Part shown: piece by piece, positions 8,088-19,227 of the stretch
Layout: the number at the start of each line of letters is the position of its first letter
How positions within the stretch are numbered: the stretch's first letter is position 1
From: Lysobacterales bacterium
Lineage (GTDB): Bacteria > Pseudomonadota > Gammaproteobacteria > Xanthomonadales > SZUA-5
Assembly (NCBI GenBank): GCA_019187485.1
Contig: JABAQR010000044.1
Span: 1 to 41,604 of the forward strand
Length of the DNA stretch: 41,604 nt
Reading direction: 5' to 3'
Made by a program: the position numbers and the translations under genes
The notes under the pieces: model-generated
What the model was told of the DNA's origin: nothing
Database searches by the model: none
The model's input: only the letters and a program-made list of their open reading frames with translations

Positions 8088-9023
8088 ATGAACGATGTCA
8101 CGCGGGACATTTCGGTGCTACTGCGCTCGGTCGAAGCGCAGCTCAACTCGGTGGTGCTCGGCAAGCCGCGCGAGATACGCCTCGCGCTGGTCTGCCTGCT
8201 GGCTGGCGGTCACCTGCTGCTGGAAGATCTGCCCGGCGTCGGCAAGACCACGCTGGCGCAGGCGCTGGCGGCCACCTTCGATCTCCAATTCGGGCGCGTC
8301 CAGTTCACCTCGGATCTGTTGCCGGCAGACCTGATCGGGGTGTCGATCTTCGATCCCGGGCAGCGCCGTTTCGATTTCCACGCCGGGCCGATCTTCACGC
8401 AACTGTTGCTGGCCGACGAGATCAACCGCGGCACACCGAAGTTGCAGAGTGCGCTGCTCGAGGCGATGGCCGAGCAGCAGGTCACGGTCGACGGCACCAG
8501 CCACCGTCTGCCCGATCCCTTCGTCGTGATCGCCACCCAGAACCCGCTGGAACAGAGCGGCACCTTCCCGCTGCCGGAATCGCAGCTGGACCGTTTCATG
8601 TGCTCGCTCAGGCTTGGCTACCCGGACGAGCGCGCCGAGAAAGCCCTGCTGGGCGCGCGCGAGCGCCGCACGCTGATCGGCGAGCTGAAACCGCTGCTCG
8701 ACGCGCACGGCCTGCTGCGACTGCGTGAGGCGGCGCAGGCGCTGCACCTGAGCGCCGCCGGGATCGACTACGCCTATGCGCTCATCGCCGCCACCCGCAG
8801 CGAGCGCCGGGTGCGCATCGGCCTATCGCCACGCGCCGGCATCGCGCTGCTGCGCGCGGCACGGGCGCATGCCCTGGTGGCCGGGCGCGGCCACGTGCTG
8901 CCGGAAGACCTGCAGGCGCTGTTCGTGGCGATCGCGCGCCACCGGCTGGTGCTGAACGCCGACGCCAACGGCGACGGCGGCTCGGTGGCGCGCGAGTTGC
9001 TCGCCCAGGTTGCGATTCCCTGA
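8088..9023 (+). CDS. MoxR-family AAA+ ATPase
   Basis: This 311-aa AAA+ chaperone-like ATPase has a Walker A motif (GVGKTT, residues 50–55), Walker B LLLADEIN (Asp110, Glu111), a sensor-1 stretch VVIATQNPLEQSGTFPLPES and arginine-finger region LDRF. MoxR ATPases usually sit next to DUF58 proteins and act in maturation or assembly of cell-envelope or extracellular complexes. Here the DUF58 and TgpA-like genes follow immediately, the classical arrangement. AAGGAGCCCC lies before the ATG. The target complex is unknown. Confidence 0.93.
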   Translation: MNDVTRDISVLLRSVEAQLNSVVLGKPREIRLALVCLLAGGHLLLEDLPGVGKTTLAQALAATFDLQFGRVQFTSDLLPADLIGVSIFDPGQRRFDFHAGPIFTQLLLADEINRGTPKLQSALLEAMAEQQVTVDGTSHRLPDPFVVIATQNPLEQSGTFPLPESQLDRFMCSLRLGYPDERAEKALLGARERRTLIGELKPLLDAHGLLRLREAAQALHLSAAGIDYAYALIAATRSERRVRIGLSPRAGIALLRAARAHALVAGRGHVLPEDLQALFVAIARHRLVLNADANGDGGSVARELLAQVAIP

Positions 9024-9034
9024 GCGCAGCCGGA

Positions 9035-10033
9035 GTGGCCGTTGCCGCATCCAGCGCCGTACCCGCGAACTGGCGCGAACGCGTCTGGCGTTGGCTGGAC
9101 CAGCGCCTGCCCAGCCTGACCCGCCGCCATCGTCACGAACGCCTGCCGATCACGCTCGACCGACGCCGCATCTACATCGTCCCGAGCGGCTTCGGTTTGT
9201 TTTTCGGAGCCATGATGTTCGCGATCCTCGCCGGCGCGCTGAACTACAACAACAACAGCGCGTTGTTGTTCGGCCTGTTGGCGGTCAGCCTCGGCGCAGT
9301 GTCGATGTTGCAGACCTTTCGCAACCTCGATCGCCTGTCGCTGGTGCAAGTGGCCGCCGATCCGGTGCACGCCGGCGATCCGGTGCATCTGGCATTTCAT
9401 CTGCGCTGCGAGGATGCACGCACGCGCTTCGCGGTGACGCTCACGCTGGCCGGCGAGCAGCGGCATGTCGAAATCGCACCGGGGCGGACCACCGAAGCCT
9501 CCTTCGCCCTGCCGAGCGGCGGCCGCGGCTGGTACACGCCAGCGCCGGTGCGGATCTCGACCACCTGGCCATTCGGACTGTTCCACGCCTGGAGCTGGCT
9601 GCATTCGGATGCGCGCGTGCTGGTCTACCCACGCGCCGAGACGCCGCCGCAGCCGCTGCCGCGACTGCCCGATCCCGGCCGTATCAGCGGCGCCGACCCC
9701 GGCGACGAAGACCTGCGCTCGCTGCGCGATTACCAGCGCGGCGATCCGCTGCGCCTGGTCGCGTGGAAGGCCAGCGCACGCACCGGCGAGCTGCTGGTGC
9801 GGCAACTGGAAGCGCCGCAGGCGCGCGAAACCGTGCTCGATTTCCATCACATCGAGGGCCTGGAGGTGGAACGCAGGCTGTCGCGGATGACGCGCTGGGT
9901 GCTCGACGCCGAGCGCGCCGGCATCCGTTACCGCCTGCTGTTGCCGGAGACCTCGCTGGGGCCGGACGTGGGCGTCGCGCACCGTCTGCGGGCGCTGAAG
10001 GCACTCGCTCTGCATGCGCTCCCCGGTCCTTGA
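9035..10033 (+). CDS. DUF58 domain-containing membrane protein
   Basis: This 332-aa protein has two membrane segments near residues 45–90 (FGLFFGAMMFAILAGALNY; LLFGLLAVSLGAVSML), then a β-rich region and the DUF58 signature DLRSLRDYQRGDPLRLVAWK with ARTGELLVRQLE. DUF58 proteins are partners of MoxR ATPases. The start is a GTG 11 nt after the moxR stop; no better start is seen. Its 3' end overlaps the transglutaminase gene by 20 nt, indicating tight co-expression. The biochemical role is not known. Confidence 0.88.
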   Translation: MAVAASSAVPANWRERVWRWLDQRLPSLTRRHRHERLPITLDRRRIYIVPSGFGLFFGAMMFAILAGALNYNNNSALLFGLLAVSLGAVSMLQTFRNLDRLSLVQVAADPVHAGDPVHLAFHLRCEDARTRFAVTLTLAGEQRHVEIAPGRTTEASFALPSGGRGWYTPAPVRISTTWPFGLFHAWSWLHSDARVLVYPRAETPPQPLPRLPDPGRISGADPGDEDLRSLRDYQRGDPLRLVAWKASARTGELLVRQLEAPQARETVLDFHHIEGLEVERRLSRMTRWVLDAERAGIRYRLLLPETSLGPDVGVAHRLRALKALALHALPGP

Positions 10034-12002
10034 TCCGCGCCAGTTCGACTGGACGCTGGCGGCCTTCACGGCCACCCTGGCGGCGCACCTGCTGTGGCTG
10101 CCGCCGTGGTTCGCCGCCTTCCTCGCGGGGCTGCTGGTGGCGCGCTGGCTGCAACGGCGGGTCTACGCACGCGCCTGGCCGGTGTGGATCAAGCTGCCGC
10201 TGGTCGGCGTGGTGCTCACGCTGGTGGTCTTCGAGTTCGGCAACCCCTTCGCGCGCCAGGCCGGCACGGCGGCGCTGATCGGCCTGTGCACGCTCAAGCT
10301 GATCGAATCCGAGCGCCGGCGCGATGGTCTGCTCATCATGACCGTGACGCTGTTCCTGGTCAGCGTGCAGTTCCTGTTCAACCAGGGTATCGGCATCACC
10401 CTGTACATGCTGCTGCCGACGCTGCTGGTATTTCTGGCGTTGAACGAGATCGCGGCGCCGCCGGGCACGCGCGGCGGGCTCGCCTCGCAAATCGGCTCGC
10501 TCGGGCGCGAGCTCCTGTTGCTGCTCGCGGTGGTGTTGCCGCTGACCCTGTTCCTGTTCGTGTCGGTACCACGCCTGTCGGAGCCGCTGTGGGGCACACG
10601 CGAGAACCAGTGGGAGGCACGCACCGGCCTGTCGGACACGATGAGTCCGGGCAGCATCACCGAACTGCTCGCCGACGACACGCCGGTGATGCGCGTCCGC
10701 TTCCCGGACGGGCCTCCCGCGCGGAGCTCCATGTACTGGCGTGGCCCGGTGCTGTGGCGCTTCGACGGCACCACCTGGAGCCGCGCCTACCTCGGCAACC
10801 CGCAGATGCGCGAGGGCCGCGTCGATGGTCCGCAGGACGGAGCGGCCGACGATCTGCGCTACGAAGTCACCGCCGAACCCAGCGATCGCCGCTGGATGCT
10901 CACGCTCGACTTCGTCACCGGCTTCCCGCAGGGCGCCAACCGCTCCCTCGACGGCAGCCTGGTGCGCGAGCGTCCGATCAGCAGTGTCTACCGATTCACC
11001 GCGCGTTCGCACCCGGATGCACCGGTGCCGGTGGAGCGTTTCGCCAGTACCCAACGACGCTTCGGCCTGGAGCTGCCGCCAGGCCTGAATCCACGCAGTC
11101 TGCGACTCGCCCAGAGCTGGCGCCGCGAGCTTGGCGATGACCCGCGCGCGCTCGTCGAGCGCGCGCTGCGCCACATCCGCGAGGGTGGATTCGGCTATTC
11201 GCTCAGCCCGCCACCACTGGTCGGCGCGCATCGCATGGACGAGTTCCTGTTCGAGACCCGGCTGGGCTTCTGCGAGCACTACGCGGCGGCTTTCGTGGTG
11301 TTGATGCGCGGCGCCGGCGTACCGGCACGCGTGGTCACCGGCTACCTCGGCGGCAGCTACAACCGCATCGGCGCCTACTGGGTGGTGCGCAACTCCGATG
11401 CGCACGCGTGGGCCGAGGTCCTCGTCGACGGCCGCGGCTGGGTGCGCGTGGATCCGACCAGTGCGATCGCACCCGAGCGCATCGACCAGTCCGGAGCCTT
11501 CGCGGGCGGCGATCTTGGCCGCGACTGGGAGTGGCTGCGCTCACTACGCGAGCGCGTGGACGCCGTGCAGGCCTGGTGGAACAACCATCTGGTGCGCTTC
11601 GACCACCTGCACCAGCAGGATTTCTTCTCCGGGCTCGGAATCGACACCGGCGACTGGAAGCAGCTCGGGGTTTTCATCGCCGGCGGCCTCGCCGGGATCG
11701 GTCTGCTGACCGCGGCGCTGTTCTGGCTGCAACGTCGACGCATGCCCGGCGATCCGGCGCTGGCACTCTACCGCCAGTTCCTGCGCCGGTTGCGCAGGCA
11801 GGGGTTGCAGCCAGGCGCCAGCGAAGGCGCGAACGACTTCGGTCGTCGCGCTGCCGCGGCGCTGCCCGCGCTGGCGCAGCCGATCGCCGAGGTCGTCGGC
11901 GCCTACGAGGCCGCCCGCTATGGCCGCATCGGCGATGCCGGTCTGCCGCGCCTGCGCACGGCGTTGGCGGCGTTTCGCAACGCGTCGAATCGGAAGGGCT
12001 AG
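10014..12002 (+). CDS. TgpA-like transmembrane transglutaminase-fold protein
   Basis: The 662-aa protein begins with five to six membrane segments (residues about 15–185). A periplasmic region follows, then a transglutaminase core with the triad Cys420 (GFCEHYA), His464 (SDAHAWAEV) and Asp480 (DPTSAI). After a final membrane segment near residues 550–570 comes a C-terminal DUF4129-like helical tail. The arrangement matches TgpA of Pseudomonas, a periplasmic transglutaminase-fold protein important for viability. It ends the moxR–DUF58–tgpA cluster, and the shared function is probably envelope-related. All three catalytic residues are present, so activity is expected, but the substrate is unknown. 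Confidence 0.92.
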   Translation: MRSPVLDPRQFDWTLAAFTATLAAHLLWLPPWFAAFLAGLLVARWLQRRVYARAWPVWIKLPLVGVVLTLVVFEFGNPFARQAGTAALIGLCTLKLIESERRRDGLLIMTVTLFLVSVQFLFNQGIGITLYMLLPTLLVFLALNEIAAPPGTRGGLASQIGSLGRELLLLLAVVLPLTLFLFVSVPRLSEPLWGTRENQWEARTGLSDTMSPGSITELLADDTPVMRVRFPDGPPARSSMYWRGPVLWRFDGTTWSRAYLGNPQMREGRVDGPQDGAADDLRYEVTAEPSDRRWMLTLDFVTGFPQGANRSLDGSLVRERPISSVYRFTARSHPDAPVPVERFASTQRRFGLELPPGLNPRSLRLAQSWRRELGDDPRALVERALRHIREGGFGYSLSPPPLVGAHRMDEFLFETRLGFCEHYAAAFVVLMRGAGVPARVVTGYLGGSYNRIGAYWVVRNSDAHAWAEVLVDGRGWVRVDPTSAIAPERIDQSGAFAGGDLGRDWEWLRSLRERVDAVQAWWNNHLVRFDHLHQQDFFSGLGIDTGDWKQLGVFIAGGLAGIGLLTAALFWLQRRRMPGDPALALYRQFLRRLRRQGLQPGASEGANDFGRRAAAALPALAQPIAEVVGAYEAARYGRIGDAGLPRLRTALAAFRNASNRKG

Positions 12003-12033
12003 GATGGTCCCGGCAGTCTCGCGGAGGCCATTC

Positions 12034-12534
12034 ATGAAGATTCCCGCACTCGTCCTCGCGCTTTCCTCGCTGGCCGGATGCGCGAGCATGCCCACGCCGC
12101 TGCAGGGCGACTACGACTACAGTGAACCGCGCGAGGCCGCGCGCGACGCGCGGGTGCGCTGGGGCGGGCGTGTGATCGGCGTGCAGCCGGCGCAGACGCA
12201 AACCTGCATCGACGTGCTCGGCCTGCCGCTCGACGAGCGCGCCCGGCCGCGCGACGTCGATGCCGACATCGGCCGTTTCCGCGCCTGCCAGCCAGGTTTC
12301 GTCGACCCGGCGGTGTTCGTCGGCGGGCGCGAAGTCACCGTCACCGGACAGGTCGAGGCCCAAGTCGAGGAGCAGATCGGCGAATACCGCTACCGCATGC
12401 CGCAGGTACGAATCGGCACGCTGTTCCTGTGGCCGGAACGCCAGCCCATGACGCGCGTGCACCTGCTGCACGATCCCTACTTCTTCGGACCGTGGCCGTG
12501 GTCGGCGGTGCCGGTACCCATTTACCGGCGTTGA
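12034..12534 (+). CDS. slp: Slp-family outer-membrane lipoprotein
   Basis: This 166-aa lipoprotein has a short signal peptide (MKIPALVLALSSLAGC) with lipobox LAGC at Cys16. The mature part resembles the Slp/YeaY family: an RWGG start, then a β-barrel-like domain with VTVTGQ, and a Trp/Phe-rich end (PYFFGPWPW). In E. coli, Slp is a starvation- and stationary-phase-induced outer-membrane lipoprotein. The ATG is supported by GCGGAGG 7 nt upstream. It is convergent with nfuA, with a hairpin element filling the gap. Confidence 0.85.
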   Translation: MKIPALVLALSSLAGCASMPTPLQGDYDYSEPREAARDARVRWGGRVIGVQPAQTQTCIDVLGLPLDERARPRDVDADIGRFRACQPGFVDPAVFVGGREVTVTGQVEAQVEEQIGEYRYRMPQVRIGTLFLWPERQPMTRVHLLHDPYFFGPWPWSAVPVPIYRR

Positions 12535-12535
12535 T

Positions 12536-12650
12536 CGGAGTGCGGAAGTGGTGAGTAGGATCCGGCCTTTCCAGGGTGCGCGCGCGACCGATTCAGGAAC
12601 TGCGGGGCGCGCGAGCCAGCCAGTCGTTACTCACCACTTTCCGCTCTTCC
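12536..12650. repeat. Hairpin repeat element between slp and nfuA (GTGAGTA family)
   Basis: The left arm (about 12536–12558) reads GGAGTGCGGAAGTGGTGAGT. The right arm (about 12627–12650) is its near-perfect inverted complement, TTACTCACCACTTTCCGCTC and onward. The loop is 68 nt. It starts just after the slp stop and ends immediately before the nfuA stop codon, so it fills the convergent gap and could act as a two-way terminator. Confidence 0.82.
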
Positions 12651-13238
12651 TCAACTGCGCCGGTAATACGGTGCCGCTCCGCTGGCATGATCGGTGGCGT
12701 CGCGCACCGCGCTGATTTCCGGGATGCGCTCGCGCAGGGTTTTTTCGACGCCGTGCTTCAAGGTCATGTTGACCTGGCTGCATCCGTGGCAGCCGCCGCC
12801 GAACTGCAATACGACCACGCCATCGGCGCTCACTTCCACCAGGCCGACGCGCCCACCGTGACCGGCGACGCGGGGATTGATCTCGCTGTCGAGCACATGG
12901 CGCACACGCTCGACCAGGCTGGCGTCGGCGCCAGGTGCCTGGCCCTTCAGTCGCGGCGCGCGGATCGTCAACTGACCGCCTCCACGTTGATGCTCGAAGC
13001 TGATGTGCGCCGCATCCAGCCAGGGCGCGCTGGCGGCATCGACGTAGATCGAGAAGCCCTCGCAATCGATCACGTAGTCGTCCTCGCGCGCCTCGGCGGC
13101 CTCGCAAAACTCCAGGCGGCAGTCGCCGGCCGGCGTGCCCGGCTGGACCACCTGCAGGCGAATGCCCAGATCGGGCACGCCCTGCTGGGAGATCAGCTTG
13201 TTGAAATAGTCGCGCGCGTTGTCCGCCACTTCGATCAT
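12651..13238 (-). CDS. nfuA: NfuA, Fe–S cluster carrier protein
   Basis: This 195-aa scaffold/carrier delivers 4Fe-4S clusters to target enzymes, especially under oxidative or iron stress. The N-terminal part is a degenerate A-type carrier domain (residues 1–95). The C-terminal Nfu domain carries the cluster-binding CHGC motif (Cys150, Cys153) inside FGGGCHGCSQVNMTLKHGVE. The length equals that of E. coli NfuA (about 191 aa). Its stop codon touches the hairpin repeat. It is transcribed divergently from the pterin dehydratase gene. Confidence 0.93.
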   Translation of the reverse strand: MIEVADNARDYFNKLISQQGVPDLGIRLQVVQPGTPAGDCRLEFCEAAEAREDDYVIDCEGFSIYVDAASAPWLDAAHISFEHQRGGGQLTIRAPRLKGQAPGADASLVERVRHVLDSEINPRVAGHGGRVGLVEVSADGVVVLQFGGGCHGCSQVNMTLKHGVEKTLRERIPEISAVRDATDHASGAAPYYRRS

Positions 13239-13272
13239 CGGATTCGCCTGCTTGTGTCCCGGCCTTGCTTGC

Positions 13273-13303
13273 GTGAGCCGGCCTGCCGTTCACGGCAGCT
13301 CAC
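13273..13303. promoter_or_regulatory. Stem-loop in the nfuA / pterin dehydratase divergent gap
   Basis: GTGAGC…GCTCAC encloses a second inner stem, GCCGT-TC-ACGGC. It lies in the 108-bp divergent promoter region. It may be an operator or a REP-type palindrome; I see no known regulator box. Confidence 0.35.
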
Positions 13304-13346
13304 AGCCCATATCATGCCAGCGCCACCCTGAATACCGGAGTCGACC

Positions 13347-13694
13347 ATGACCGCGCTCGCCGACCAGCACTGCGTGCCGCGCCGCGGCGAGGCGCACCGT
13401 CTGTCCGCACCCGAGGTGCACCGTCTGCTGGCCGAGCTGCCGGGCTGGGCACTGCGCGCGGATGGCCTCGCGATCGTGCGCACGCTGCGCTTCGAGGACT
13501 TCCTCGCGGCGCTGGCCTATGTCAACGCATTGGCGGACATGGCCGAGGCACAGGATCACCATCCCGATCTCGAACTCGGCTACGGTCGTTGCAGCGTGCA
13601 CTACAACACCCACGATGTCGGCGGATTGTCGCTGAACGATTTCATCTGCGCCGCCAAGGCCGAACGCCTGTACGCGGCGCAACATGCGCACTGA
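13347..13694 (+). CDS. phhB: Pterin-4a-carbinolamine dehydratase
   Basis: This 115-aa enzyme dehydrates 4a-hydroxytetrahydropterin, recycling the cofactor of aromatic amino-acid hydroxylases. The signature is QDHHPDLELGYGRCSVHYNT, followed by HDVGGLSLNDF: the two catalytic histidines in HHPD and the TH pair before GLS are kept. The ATG has CCGGAG 7 nt upstream. No phenylalanine hydroxylase gene lies in the window, so here it may be a stand-alone recycling or moonlighting enzyme. The stop is 3 nt before the next ATG. Confidence 0.9.
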   Translation: MTALADQHCVPRRGEAHRLSAPEVHRLLAELPGWALRADGLAIVRTLRFEDFLAALAYVNALADMAEAQDHHPDLELGYGRCSVHYNTHDVGGLSLNDFICAAKAERLYAAQHAH

Positions 13695-13697
13695 CCG

Positions 13698-16302
<2,605 letters not shown>

Positions 16303-16306
16303 TTGC

Positions 16307-16334
16307 GAAGAGCCCGGCGCACGCCGGGCTCTTC
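16307..16334 (+). terminator. Strong stem-loop between lipase and foldase genes
   Basis: GAAGAGCCCGGC, GCAC, GCCGGGCTCTTC: a perfect 12-bp stem with a 4-nt loop, 4 nt after the lipA stop and 13 nt before the foldase start. No U-run follows. It probably attenuates readthrough or stabilises the lipA mRNA end, lowering foldase relative to lipase. Confidence 0.65.
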
Positions 16335-16347
16335 GTCTGGGTGATCG

Positions 16348-17364
16348 ATGAAACGCATTCTCGCGATGGTCGCCGGCGGCATCTTGCTGGTCGCGATCGC
16401 GCTCGTGCTTGGTTGGCGCGAGTCGCGAACACCAATCCGCGATGGCGACGAAGCGACGGCAACGGCTTTCCCGCTGCTCGCGCCCGCTTCCTCGCGCCCC
16501 GGCGGCGACGTCCCGATGGCCGGCGCGGCCGCGCCTGCGGCGGCGCTCGTCGCCACCCCGGCGCTGCCGCCTTCGCTGCAAGGCAGCGAGGGCGACGGCG
16601 GCGTGACTCTCGATGCCGACGGCCGGCTCCTTCCCGACCTCGCGCTGCGGCGCCTGTTCGACCACTATCTCAGCAGCATCGGCGAACTCGACATCGAGCA
16701 GATCCGCGCATTGCTGGCCGCACGGCTCGATGCGATCACCAGCGCCGAAGGCAAGCGCCAGGCCCTGGAGACCTTCGAGCGCTACCTGCGCTACCTGCGC
16801 GAAATCGATGCGGTCTCCGCGCAGTTGTCGGCGCTGCCGCTGCGCGAACGCCTGCAGCGCCTGACCGACCTGCGCCGTCAGTTGCTCGGTACGGACATGG
16901 CGCAGGCTTTCTTCGCCGACGAGGAGGCCTACCAGCGCTACACGCTCGACCGTCAGGACCTCGCCGCCGACACGCAGCTCGACGCATCGGCACGCGCCGA
17001 ACGCGAGCGTGAACTGCTGGAGCGGCTGCCGCCGACGGTGCGCGAACCGCTGCAGGCACAGCAGCGCGTGGAGACCGATCTCGCCGATGCCAACGCCATC
17101 GACGATCTCGCCGGCGACGCCGACGAACGCAGCCGGTTGCGCCGCGAGCGCTTTGGCGAGGAAGCTGCCGCGCGCATGGAACTACTCGATCGCGAACGTG
17201 CCGCCTGGGACGCGCGCATCGCCGCCTACCTGAGCGAACGCGAGCGACTGCAATCGCTCGAAGCCCACACACGTCGACGCGCGCTCGACGAGTACCTGAC
17301 GCGCCACTTCAGCGAAACCGAACAGCGCCGCATCCGCTCGCTGGAGGCCGTCGACGCACTCTAG
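16348..17364 (+). CDS. lifO: Lipase-specific foldase (steric chaperone, Lif)
   Basis: This 338-aa inner-membrane chaperone folds the adjacent lipase in the periplasm. It has one N-terminal membrane anchor (ILAMVAGGILLVAIALVLGW) and a Pro/Ala-rich variable linker (to about residue 75). The family start LPPSLQGSEGDGGVTLDADG then LRRLFDHYLSSIGE follows. The rest is a long α-helical arm rich in Arg and Glu, as in structures of lipase–foldase complexes. The length is normal. The TAG stop codon is supplied by the first bases of the MITE that follows. Confidence 0.94.
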   Translation: MKRILAMVAGGILLVAIALVLGWRESRTPIRDGDEATATAFPLLAPASSRPGGDVPMAGAAAPAAALVATPALPPSLQGSEGDGGVTLDADGRLLPDLALRRLFDHYLSSIGELDIEQIRALLAARLDAITSAEGKRQALETFERYLRYLREIDAVSAQLSALPLRERLQRLTDLRRQLLGTDMAQAFFADEEAYQRYTLDRQDLAADTQLDASARAERERELLERLPPTVREPLQAQQRVETDLADANAIDDLAGDADERSRLRRERFGEEAAARMELLDRERAAWDARIAAYLSERERLQSLEAHTRRRALDEYLTRHFSETEQRRIRSLEAVDAL

Positions 17365-17524
17365 TGTCCTGTCCCGCAAGTAGCGTGAAGAAGTTCCGGA
17401 TGGATTTCGTCGCGAGACAAGGCGGGAGGAGGAGCCATAGTGGTTCTATGGCGACGACGAGCAACGCAGTATCGCGGCGAAAGACGCCGGAACTATTCGA
17501 CGGTATTTGCGGGACAGGACACTA
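17362..17524. mobile_element. 163-bp MITE-like element with 21-bp terminal inverted repeats
   Basis: The ends read TAGTGTCCTGTCCCGCAAGT (left) and its complement at the right (…TTGCGGGACAGGACACTA), with one mismatch in 21 bp. Both outer ends are flanked by CTAG. Further inside, TTCCGG/CCGGAA and the central CCATAG-tggtt-CTATGG extend the pairing, so the whole element can fold into one long hairpin. It contains no ORF, so it would depend on a transposase encoded elsewhere. Its left end forms the lifO stop codon. Confidence 0.82.
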
Positions 17525-17817
17525 GCCCGGATGCTCCATGAAGTGGTTCCGTTCTGAGGTCGCGTCCCGCGACGTAGTGCAGGGCCGGAGCGTCGCCGGT
17601 GGCCTCTGGTTCCGGCTTGGGTTGCAGATCCAACCGGATCCGAGGAACCACCGATGACGAACGAGACCATGGCCTGCGCGCGCTGCCGGAGAAGGCGCCG
17701 GATGTCGACCTGCCGCACGAAACGATCGGCTTTGCCGCAATCCGTTTGTCAAACGACCAATCAAGAACCACTTGTCCGCGAAGGACAATCCCTCCGTCCA
17801 GGACTGCTCAATCCCCC
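17525..17817. other. Spacer between MITE and TPM-domain gene
   Basis: About 290 bp without a recognised gene. GGTT…AACC dyads occur around 17614–17650. The open frame upstream of the next gene has no sensible protein character before its ATG. Confidence 0.35.
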
Positions 17818-19044
17818 ATGCGCCACCTGATCGCCATCGCCTTCCTCGTCCTCGCACTCGCGGCGCATACCGAATCGCTGTCCGACCTGCCGCCGCCACT
17901 GCCGCAGAGCTATGTGTCGGACCGGCACAACCTGCTGGCGGCCGATACCCGCGCCGAGTTGGACCGGCTGGCGGCGACACTCGACCGCAGCGACCGCGGG
18001 CAACTCGGCGTGGCCGTGATCCACACCACCGGCGGTGCCGACCACCGGCGCTTCGCCACCGATCTGTTCAACCGCTGGGGCGTGGGCGACCGCCGCCGCA
18101 ACGACGGCTTGCTGATCCTGCTGGCCTTGGACGACCGCGCCGCCGAGATCATCCTAGGCGAGGGCATCGACAACAGTGCCAACCGTACGCACGCCGAGCG
18201 TGTCATGCGGCAGCAGATGGTGCCACGCTTCCGCGAAGGCCACTACGATCAGGCGATGCTCGCCGGTGCCACCGACCTGCTCGCCGCGGCCTATGCGCTG
18301 GACCTGTCGCGGCCGGCCGAACTGCCTGCAACCAGAGATCTGCCGGCCACCTTCGCCGGCTTCGTCGAGGCACCGGTCGCCGTTGACCGGAGTGCCGCGG
18401 GTGCGGCCGCGAACGATCCCGCGGCGCTGGCGTCCACGACCTTCGAGGCGAATGCCCCACGCGCCGCGCCTGCACCGGCGCCAATCTCCACCCAACCCGC
18501 GCCGCTACGGGAATTCGACGGCGAAACCGCGGTGGGTCTCGGCATCCTCGGCACGCTGGCGGCGGCGGTGATGTGGCTGCTGAACAAGCTCGTCCGCCTG
18601 ATCTGGTGGGTCACCGGTTTCGGCCATCGCAAATGCAGTCGCTGCAATGCCCGGATGTCTCGACTGGACGAGACAGCCGACGATGCGCGCCTCTCGCCTG
18701 GCGAACTTGCCGAGGAGAAGCTGCGCAGCGTCGACCACCGGGTGTTCCTGTGCCCCGCCTGCGGCCAGGTCGACAAGCTCTCGCGACGCGCCTGGTTCAC
18801 CCGCTACAGCGACTGCAAAGCCTGCCACTCGCGCGCGCTGTCCTCGGTGTCGAAAACCCTCACGCCTGCCACCCGCTACAGCACCGGCCTGGCCGAAGTC
18901 ACCAGCACCTGCCAGCACTGCAAGGACGTGCGGGTGGAGCGGCGCGTGCTGCCAGTACTGCCGCCACCGAGCAGCTCTTCCAGCTCCGGCAGCAGCTTCG
19001 GCGGCGGCCGCAGCAGCGGCGGCGGCGCCAGTGGTCGCTGGTAA
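17818..19044 (+). CDS. TPM-domain membrane protein with zinc-ribbon-like Cys pairs
   Basis: This 408-aa protein has an N-terminal signal-like segment (LIAIAFLVLALAA) and a TPM domain (residues about 30–165; YVSDRHNLLAADTRAELDRL, with GVAVIHTT and RFATDLFNRWGVGDRRRNDG). A Pro/Ala-rich linker and one membrane segment near residues 237–260 follow. Then come four Cys pairs (CSRC, CPAC, CKAC, CQHC) suggesting two zinc ribbons, and a Ser/Gly tail (SFGGGRSSGGGASGRW). TPM proteins (YgcG-like) often end in such Gly-rich tails. The Cys-rich insert between membrane segment and tail is notable. Function is unknown; TPM domains have been linked to photosystem repair and phosphatase activity in plants. Confidence 0.8.
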   Translation: MRHLIAIAFLVLALAAHTESLSDLPPPLPQSYVSDRHNLLAADTRAELDRLAATLDRSDRGQLGVAVIHTTGGADHRRFATDLFNRWGVGDRRRNDGLLILLALDDRAAEIILGEGIDNSANRTHAERVMRQQMVPRFREGHYDQAMLAGATDLLAAAYALDLSRPAELPATRDLPATFAGFVEAPVAVDRSAAGAAANDPAALASTTFEANAPRAAPAPAPISTQPAPLREFDGETAVGLGILGTLAAAVMWLLNKLVRLIWWVTGFGHRKCSRCNARMSRLDETADDARLSPGELAEEKLRSVDHRVFLCPACGQVDKLSRRAWFTRYSDCKACHSRALSSVSKTLTPATRYSTGLAEVTSTCQHCKDVRVERRVLPVLPPPSSSSSSGSSFGGGRSSGGGASGRW

Positions 19045-19227
19045 GCGGCGGCTCCGGACCGGTTAAACGCGGAAACGAAGAAGATGCGGAAAAATCGCCT
19101 CCATGCCCCATCCAGGCTGGGCATTGACAATGGGGGCCGGTGGCGATCTTCGCCACCCGCCGCGCGGTGCAGATCAGCCCGGCCTTCCACCTGCCGGCGT
19201 CGCGCTCGCCCGCGGCCGCGTCGGCGC

